The notes beneath the pieces are model-generated. The model saw only the letters and a program-made list of their open reading frames with translations, had not been told where the DNA came from and searched no databases. Shown in pieces: positions 57,558 to 64,000 of a stretch of 64,000 nt of DNA; position 1 is the first letter of the stretch, and the number at the start of each line of letters is the position of its first letter. A program made the position numbers and the translations under genes. The stretch is from Zygaena filipendulae (lineage: Eukaryota; Arthropoda; Insecta; Lepidoptera; Zygaenidae), in contig OU015672.1 in NCBI GenBank assembly GCA_907165275.2, forward strand, positions 8,166,501 through 8,230,500. The letters are read 5' to 3'.

Positions 57558-58788
57558 GCATTTTAAAAGTTTGTGTGAAATAAAAAAAAACACACTTCTA
57601 CTTGCTTGTTACATTTACTTGCTTGTTAGATTTTTATATATTATTGTAGATTAAGATATGAAATTGAGGAAAATCAATTTAAAATCGCGGACGCCATTTT
57701 TTCACCGAACTTTACAAAACTGCTTATATCTCGGAAACTAAATGCTGAGAACTGGTAGCTTTTGGCTTGGACGCCCACATCTGTTTACTCTGATGAGAGA
57801 ATCGAACCCGCAACATCTGGAGTCGGTCAGCTTTACAACAAACACTACTGTCAAATTAACCAAAAAAATTTACGTCCTTTAGAATGCAATAAATACCTTA
57901 TAATAAAAAATTCCATTTCAAAATTATAACAACACATATTATTATGTGCAATACGTTGACTCAGATCATGAAATGGGGAATAGATGCAGACAGTTGAAGG
58001 CGAAATTTCTAATATCTTTGCCAGTGCCTCTTTAGCGATCTTTTTTTTTTCCAACAAACTCGAAAACAAGTAATAAATTAACAATAAGATACTTCATTGT
58101 TTGATTTTATTACCTAATGAATATAATAGGCACAGATAATATAATACTATACTAGTAATAGGTAAGTACACAAATGAAAATTGTATTTTGATTGATCTTA
58201 TCTAGAAAAAGACTCCGTTTGCTGTTAATCTAGATTCTAGAGCGTACGACGTTATTAACATGGTCGCTATAAAGTTTATTTTACTACGAAAATTGTAATG
58301 TATAAAATTACCTAACTGAATTTTTTGGCGTATTTGCTTCATTCATTTTTCGTTTCTTACTCTGCGTCTGTTACACAAACGGAAGCCATCAAGGCCCGCT
58401 GCCCTGTAGTCTGCAGTCCAATCAATCTGACTCGAGGTTCATTTATTTAGCGCCTCTGAGTGGCAAAAAAAAACAGTAACAAAGACAAGAGGAAGCTAAT
58501 GGTATATCAATGTTTTTTTTTTTCGGTCCCGACTCCCGACACTTAGTTAATCAGATCAGACATCCTGTTTCTCGCACCTCTGCCTTGAAGGGTTTAATAA
58601 ATTTGGCTATGCACTTAACGCTTACACAATGTCACACTAAGTGGGGTTAACTTCGCCCTCCCATAACGTGTGACGTACTTTAAGGTCCATTTATATCTAC
58701 AGACATTGATCGTGCCAGACACATTCCGTCGCAGACAAAATAATATTCTCCAACACAGTGCGTATTACGTATTCATATCTATCGTAAA
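57558..58788. other. Intron sequence; a possible second SINE type at 57770-57860
   Basis: The minus strand holds GCGGGTTCGATTCTC, a box B-like word, about 50 bases from a weak box A; perhaps a degraded tRNA-derived SINE. The rest is unassigned. Confidence 0.35.
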
Positions 58789-59062
58789 CTAGCTATTCCC
58801 CGCGGTTTCACCCGCGGAAATTTCGGAGATCCCACAGGAATTCCGGAATGCAAAGTACCTACCCTATGTCCTTCTCTGTACCCCTGACAATGTGTACCTA
58901 AGTATGCAAAATTTCATGTGATTTCGCCGACGTTAATTTCGGAGTTCCTGCGGGAATTCCGGGATAAAAAGTATCCTATGTCCGTCTCCTGGTTCTAAGC
59001 TACCTCCCCACCAATTTTCAGCCAAATCGGTTCAGCCGTTCTTGAGTTATAAATAGTGTAAC
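58789..59062 (-). mobile_element. Helitron subfamily A with duplicated core
   Basis: CTAGCTATTCCCCGCGG, two CCGG-AT(G/A)AAAAGTA-type cores at about 58850 and 58950. Confidence 0.65.
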
Positions 59063-59096
59063 TAACACGACTTTCTTTTATATATATATATAAATA

Positions 59097-59732
59097 CTAG
59101 CTGTGCCCCGCGATTTCATCCGCGATAATTCCGGAGTTCCCACGGGAATTCCGGGATAAAAACTATCCTATCTTTTAAGTTGGACCATAATTTAAATGGT
59201 TACAAAATTTTATCAAAATCCGTTCAGTAGTTTCGGAGTCCATCGCGGACAAACAACGTGACACGTGATTTATATATATTAGACTAGCTGTCCCCCGCGA
59301 TTTCATCCACGGTAATTTCGGAGTTCCCGCGGGAATTCCGGGAAAAAGTGCTGTAGTTTACGGTGATAAGCAGTTCCCCGCATTAATTCCGGAGTTTCCG
59401 CGGGAATTCCGGAATAAAAACTATCCTATCTTTTAAGTTGGATCATATTATAAATGGTAACAAAATTTTATCAAAATCCGTTCAGTAGTTTCGGAGTTCA
59501 TCGCGGACAAACAATGTGACACGTGATTTATATATATGTATTAGACTAGCTGTCCTCCGCGATTTCATCCGCGGTGGTCTCGGAGTTCCCGCGGGAATTC
59601 CGGGATAAAAACTATCCTATCTCTTAAGTTGGACCACATTATAAATGGTTACAAAATTTTATCAAAATCCGTTCAGTAGTTTCGGAGTCCATCGCGGACA
59701 AACAACGTGACACGTGATTTATATATATTAGA
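59097..59732 (-). mobile_element. Three head-to-tail subfamily B Helitrons
   Basis: Copies 59097-59283, 59284-59545 and 59546-59732. Each starts CTAGCTGT and ends TATTAGA; junctions have no spacer. The middle copy contains a second internal 3'-like core. Confidence 0.75.
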
Positions 59733-60069
59733 TTATATAAGATTCGTAACACGGCCGCGCAGACGCGGACAGACTCGGGCCGGTATTCGCCGAGAGAATA
59801 TTTTGTCTCACGGTTCATGTCTGTTCGTCTCTGTGGAGTGTGGCTACATGTCGAGCGGGGTGAATAGAGCATCGGAACCGTGCAGACAGACGTCTTTTGC
59901 AAATAAAGGGTGTGTGTTGGTTTTTACATTATTTTTCTTGGCACGTGTCTGGCACGTCAATGTCTGTAGATATAAATGGACCTTTATGTATGGTCCCTTT
60001 TTAGTCAAAGAACATTCTTTTTTTCTTCTACACGAAGTGTGTATATTCGAAAATTCTATAATCTATTCA

Positions 60070-60353
60070 GAACTGATTCAATTACCATCTCGTCAATAAC
60101 ACCAACTGACGTACTTGCAACGAGTGAAGTGACATCATTGAGTAATAAACAATCGTTCGATGTATTTGCACAGTTGTTAGAATCATTAGAATCATCGCAA
60201 ACAACCACAAGGTCATTAACTTTGGGTTCTTATGAACTAATGAAAGATGTATTTGATATTATGTATGTATATCTACAAAGGAAAAACAACGTTAAAGTTA
60301 GACGAAGTATACGGACTGAAGGAGGTATTGTTCAGTACTTATTCGATTCTTGA
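60070..60353 (+). other. Coding-like open stretch of unknown origin
   Basis: Part of a longer frame (59976-60353), it reads with a normal amino acid mix: ATSEVTSLSNKQSFDVFAQL, then SYELMKDVFDIMYVYLQRKN, ending QYLFDS and TGA. ATTCAG at about 60069 could be an acceptor. No domain recognised. It lies between Helitrons and a GC-rich block (60365-60540), so it may be transposon-derived or a small exon inside the intron. Confidence 0.25.
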
Positions 60354-60680
60354 CTCAAATATACTGTGGCGACCCCTATGCCACAAGTCACGAACTACAA
60401 CGTAGCGACGAGTACTAAGTCCTGAATCGCGCTAACGAAGTTTTCACACTGCGCTACAAATATACGACCTTCGACACCTCGCCCGGCGGGAAGCTTCCCC
60501 TTTGGTGGCGGTCGAGTCATATCATCCATCCTGCTCCCGCTACAATACTTACAATATAAAAAACCAAAATTAGTTTTTAGAAAAGAGAAATGAATATTGC
60601 TGCATGATAAATTGCTTAAGGGTCCTTTATATTGCCACTTACATGCCAACAAATCACATATAAAGGTGATGACTTTTGTA
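60354..60680. other. GC-rich block of unknown nature
   Basis: GTGGCGACCCCTATGCCAC has short inverted ends. The CGCCCGGCGGGAAGC region stands out from AT-rich surroundings, as would an LTR or a gene remnant. No partner copy in the window. Confidence 0.3.
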
Positions 60681-61190
60681 TCTGGACTGCGGTTTCACTC
60701 GCGGTGATTTCGGAGTTCCCGCGGGAATTCCGGGTTATAATATAGCCTTTGACCTTCACAAATAACGTGGCTTTCTATTATTAAAAGAATTTTCAAAATC
60801 GGTCCAGTAGATCCAGAAATTACCCCATACATTGTAAGAATTAAACTTTACCTCTTTATTATTAGTATAGATTTGTCGACGTGTCAGTGCCAATATAAAG
60901 TCATCAGTAGTTTTTTGAGTTACATATTATGAAGCATAAACTATCGAAGTCTTGAATACGAGTAACTGCCCTTGTTTTTAAATTACATGCCGTATAATCC
61001 TACTTGATATTATAAACGCGAAAGTTTGTAAGAATGTATGGATGGATGGATGGATGGATGGATGTTTGTTACTCTTTCACGCAAAAACTACTGGATGGAT
61101 CTAAATGAAACTTTACAATAATATAGCTTATACATCAGATTAACACATAGGGTACTTTTTATCCCGGAATTCCCTCGGTATCTCTGAAAT
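60681..61190. mobile_element. Two subfamily A Helitrons, divergent
   Basis: About 60681-60870 on minus (GCGGTTTCACTCGCGG hairpin) and about 60998-61187 on plus (TCCTACTTGATATTATAAAC start, (GGAT)n run at 61036-61062, 3' end missing). Confidence 0.6.
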
Positions 61191-61990
61191 AAATAAAAAA
61201 ATATTATGTAAAGAATAAAGATTTTATTTCCTCCCTACCATTTACTTGTCGGTTGCGATTGCCTATCATTTCTATTGCTTTGTTTTAATGTGAACTTTAA
61301 TAACAACTTCATTTGCTTCTTTCCGTAAACATACGAGTCACTAAAATATTTCGTTGTGTATTTGTATACTACTGTTGCTTCTGTTACCTATTTATTTTCC
61401 GTATTCTATTCAAATTATTATTATCAATACGAATTTTGGCGTTCCGCTGTTCCGTTATACCGTTTGCGGCCTGAATTTTATTGTTTGTCTATGATATTTT
61501 CGAATACATCATAAAAGCTATTTGGAATTATTTATTTGTCACGATAATGTGTTTTACTGCCTTCCTCAGTGTCGCAGTGGTCGCTAGTGCTAGAAAAAAA
61601 AAATGGGATCGTACAAGGAAAACAAATAAAACATCAGTCAACGACCCGCATTTTTTAGAAACAGTTTTTTTTTAAGAATTTCAGTTTTATAACCTCTAGT
61701 GTGATATCAATCTAAAAACTTTACATAATTAGCATATTTTAAAGAAGAAGCGATAAACCGAAACATTTCCACAGACATCATAAATCACGAGAATTTTGCG
61801 CAAATATTAATTACTAATAAATATTTTATTTATCGAAGTCGTTAATTTGGAATTGTGTATAAAATAAATAAAAAGAGTTGACTCAAGCCCAAAAAGATTA
61901 GGGTATAATAATGCTGTATAATTTATAACATTTGTACCTAAATAAAATGTTGAAGCTAAAAATAACCGTGACACAGTATCAGTGATGCAA
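61191..61990. other. Intron sequence, unassigned
   Basis: The ORF at 61481-61675 has a hydrophobic segment but starts at TTG and lacks context; not called. Confidence 0.35.
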
Positions 61991-62316
61991 TAGGTTATTT
62001 GACAAATTTTTTTAGTCCGTCTCGTAGATTAATAAAAAATATATTGCACACGTATTTTTTATTTTTTTACGTAATCAAAAAATAACGGCGATACATTGAG
62101 CAGAAATTTCGCGTGACGTCACTAACTAGTGCAGTTTGTATGACGGCTTGTAGCGGTAAGTGACGTCACGAGCCCCCACGCTAAACTTTGATGCGCCTTA
62201 TCTCTATGTATTTTCATTTATTTGAAAAATAAAAAAATACGTGTCTAATGATTTTTCATTTTCTAAATGACGGACTAATTAGAATTTTGATTCTCAAAAG
62301 TTGTCAACATCCCTAA
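61991..62316 (-). mobile_element. CRE-bearing MITE M2
   Basis: ATTTGACAAATTTTTTTAGT start, two TGACGTCA (near 62116 and 62161), end AAGTTGTCAACATCCC. Confidence 0.72.
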
Positions 62317-62468
62317 ATTTATTTTTCCCCCGTAGCCAAGTTGACATTTGGTAATCTTTAACGCATAGAAAACCAAGAGAAAGTGAAAATTTAGGGAATT
62401 TTGTAATGTAATATGTACCTATATCCTAATATATATTATGTTAATGTTACATAAGGCACAGATAATAT

Positions 62469-62739
62469 ATAATAATAATAATAATAATCCACATCACAAC
62501 ACACAGATTTACTTGATCCCAAAGTAAGCTATTATTAGCTTGTGTCGTGGAAACCAAGCAAACGTGGTATATACTACATAGAATTACTTAAATATTATAC
62601 TATAGATATTTATAAACACACCCAGACTGGAAAATGGAACCCTGTGTTCATCACACAAAGTCCACCCCCACCGGGAATCGAACCCGGAACCCCTTGATTA
62701 GCGGGCAGGCATGGTGACCTCTGCGCCAAACGGGTCAAC
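62469..62739 (-). mobile_element. tRNA-derived SINE, full length
   Basis: (AAT)n, CACATCACAACACACAGA, GTGTCGTGGAAACCAAGC, then minus-strand box B GGGTTCGATTCCCGG and box A TTTGGCGCAGAGG. Closest here to the 36886 and 47879 copies. Confidence 0.8.
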
Positions 62740-63029
62740 TATAATATTATAATATTATAACTATAATATTATGCTGGAATCCAGAATACTTATTTTTAAT
62801 TCAATCACTAAAGAGTACTAATTCAAGGAAATCCCGCTTTTGACCCCGAAGTACCTACTTTATAAGCGTACGTTTTGAAAAACTGACATTTAAGGATGTG
62901 GGTACTGGATATACATATTGTTAACAGACATCTTGGGAAGGGCTATTTATATATCTGAAGGATTTTTCCACGACTAATGCCATAACATTTACGTCGTAGT
63001 TTGCCCCTAAAACTTTCTTGAATTAAAAA

Positions 63030-63386
63030 AAATAAATTTTAACAAAAAATTAAAACCGACTTCCAAATCACACGAAAATGCACTACGCTGAAAAGTTAAA
63101 AATAACCTACGTATGTGCTACCTCGTTTTTAGTGTAGTGCATTTTTGTGCGTTTTAAAGTCGGTTTTAATTTTTTGTTAATTTTTTTTATTTTTCGCTTA
63201 AGTTTTGGTTTATAGTTGATAAAGTGAAAATTTATCTACTCAAATCGCTATAGGTGTGCCTGTAATATTTGAAGATTTCTTCATGATCCCATCATCAGGT
63301 CTGCAAGTAATCGCGTAACGAGGATACAAAAAAAATACATTCGAATTGGGAACCTCCTCCTTTTTTGGAAGTCGGTAAAAAACCCG
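63030..63386 (-). repeat. ACCGACTTCC element with terminal palindrome
   Basis: AAAACCGACTTCC.. ATGCACTAC and GTAGTGCATTTT..AAGTCGGTTTT pair at 63050-63170. The far end TTTTTTGGAAGTCGGT lies about 50 bases from the acceptor of the 63436 exon. Confidence 0.65.
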
Positions 63387-63435
63387 ATTCAGAACAACAT
63401 GTAAAAAAGTAATGTAATGACAAATATTTTTACAG

Positions 63436-64000
63436 GTAAACCGAGAGAATCACGAGGTGCTTCTTCCGATCTCCCGTCTATAAGAAAAGAACCATTCACA
63501 CATCTATCAGAGAAAGAACTTATCGACGAAGCAAACAGAGTCCTTGCGCAAGCCCAGAGTGTCACTTGCACAGCTGACCATCCACCGGAGAAATTTTTCT
63601 CTCTGCCTCACAGGAAAAAGTTAAAAGAAGACAAATCTGCGAGAAGAAACAGCGACGACAGCAGTACTCCTGAAGCTAAAAGAAAGTCTAATCTAGGTAG
63701 GTCCACTAGTGATGTGACTTCTAAAAGGAAAAGAGAGAGAACTTCTTTGTCGACTCTTTTTAGAAGAGCACAAAGGACTAAGAGCCCTGACACAACACCA
63801 GTTGCAGTAAGGCCTGTAGCTATTGTTAAAAGAAGCAAAAGCGACGTAACAGATTTAAAATCGAAACAAACAAATACTTTAACTGGTGCTCAACCTAAAC
63901 CTAAAAGGAAAAGATCGGGAAGTGAAAGTGAAGAGTTTCTCAAGTCATTAAGAAATACAAAAACTCAGCTATCGCCTATTATCGAAAGCTCACCGAGAGA
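63436..64000 (+). CDS. Second coding exon of the same gene (3' side cut by window edge)
   Basis: An acceptor (ATTTTTACAG) precedes GTAAACCGAG. Joined to the upstream exon the frame is open for 187 codons (residues 56-243) to the window end. There is no internal stop and no early ATG, so an ATG-based search misses it. An acidic/amphipathic stretch (residues 79-96, LSEKELIDEANRVLAQAQ) is followed by repeated basic clusters that could act as nuclear localisation signals: KRKRER (152-157) and KPKRKR (210-215). Many Ser/Thr sit in basic contexts, for example RRNS at 125-128, a PKA-type consensus. Codon use and composition look genuinely coding, unlike the surrounding repeats. No enzymatic domain is visible; the family is not identified. 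Confidence 0.72.

Larger units (their letters stand above)
46113..63435 (+). other. Long intron (about 17.3 kb) between the two coding exons
   Basis: GTGAGT donor, ACAG acceptor, phase 1. It holds SINEs, Helitrons, MITEs, an AGGGTTGCC element, a reverse-transcriptase remnant and LINE ends, listed separately. Small additional exons inside it cannot be excluded by eye, although the phases of the two flanking exons already match. Confidence 0.6.

Noticed and set aside
59707..60099. 130-residue ORF
   Set aside because: Begins inside the last Helitron and overlaps the more plausible frame ending at 60353.
61481..61675. Small membrane protein candidate
   Set aside because: Starts at TTG, ends in a poly-T run, and has no promoter, splice or conservation evidence.

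Overview
The window looks like a nuclear genomic segment of a lepidopteran (moth or butterfly). Supporting signs: AT-rich DNA, two widely spaced exon candidates with GT..AG splice signals, and a dense load of repeats known from Lepidoptera. These are short Helitrons with a CCGCGG / GTGAAACCGCGG 3' hairpin and a CTAG end, tRNA-derived SINEs with A/B boxes, the ACCGACTTCC repeat, several MITE families and decayed non-LTR retrotransposon ends. No bacterial, viral or CRISPR signal was seen.

Genes. The best-supported gene is on the + strand. Its first coding exon is 45947-46112. A roughly 17.3 kb intron filled with repeats follows, and the next exon starts at 63436 and stays open to the window edge. 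Together they give at least 243 residues of a basic, Ser/Thr-rich, probably disordered protein that I do not recognise. A weaker minus-strand locus lies at 5.4-6.1 kb: a 52-codon ORF ending exactly at a GTAAGT donor, and 3' of it a TATA+Inr core promoter with an ATG-free leader exon.

Layout. 1-5.3 kb: Helitrons, an ACCGACTTCC element and unassigned DNA. 5.4-6.1 kb: candidate minus-strand promoter(s) and exon. 6.5-9.2 kb: two stacks of nested transposons whose order of insertion can be read. 9.2-17.1 kb: Helitrons, MITEs and a LINE ORF2 remnant. 17.2-28.15 kb: a roughly 10.9 kb fold-back structure. Its inverted arms are built of ~153-bp tandem units and enclose about 51 copies of a ~149.5-bp satellite. 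An imperfect 15-bp direct repeat flanks the whole unit. 28-45.7 kb: MITEs (one family with verified 4-bp target duplications), SINEs, Helitrons and a near-perfect ~155-bp-arm palindrome. 45.9-64 kb: the + strand gene, its long intron full of SINEs, Helitrons, MITEs and reverse-transcriptase debris.

The standout observation is the 17.2-28.15 kb fold-back element. Others are the GGAC..GATAAGC MITE family with 4-bp duplications, the MITE family carrying full TGACGTCA (CRE) octamers, and the exon at 63436, which an ATG-based ORF search would miss.
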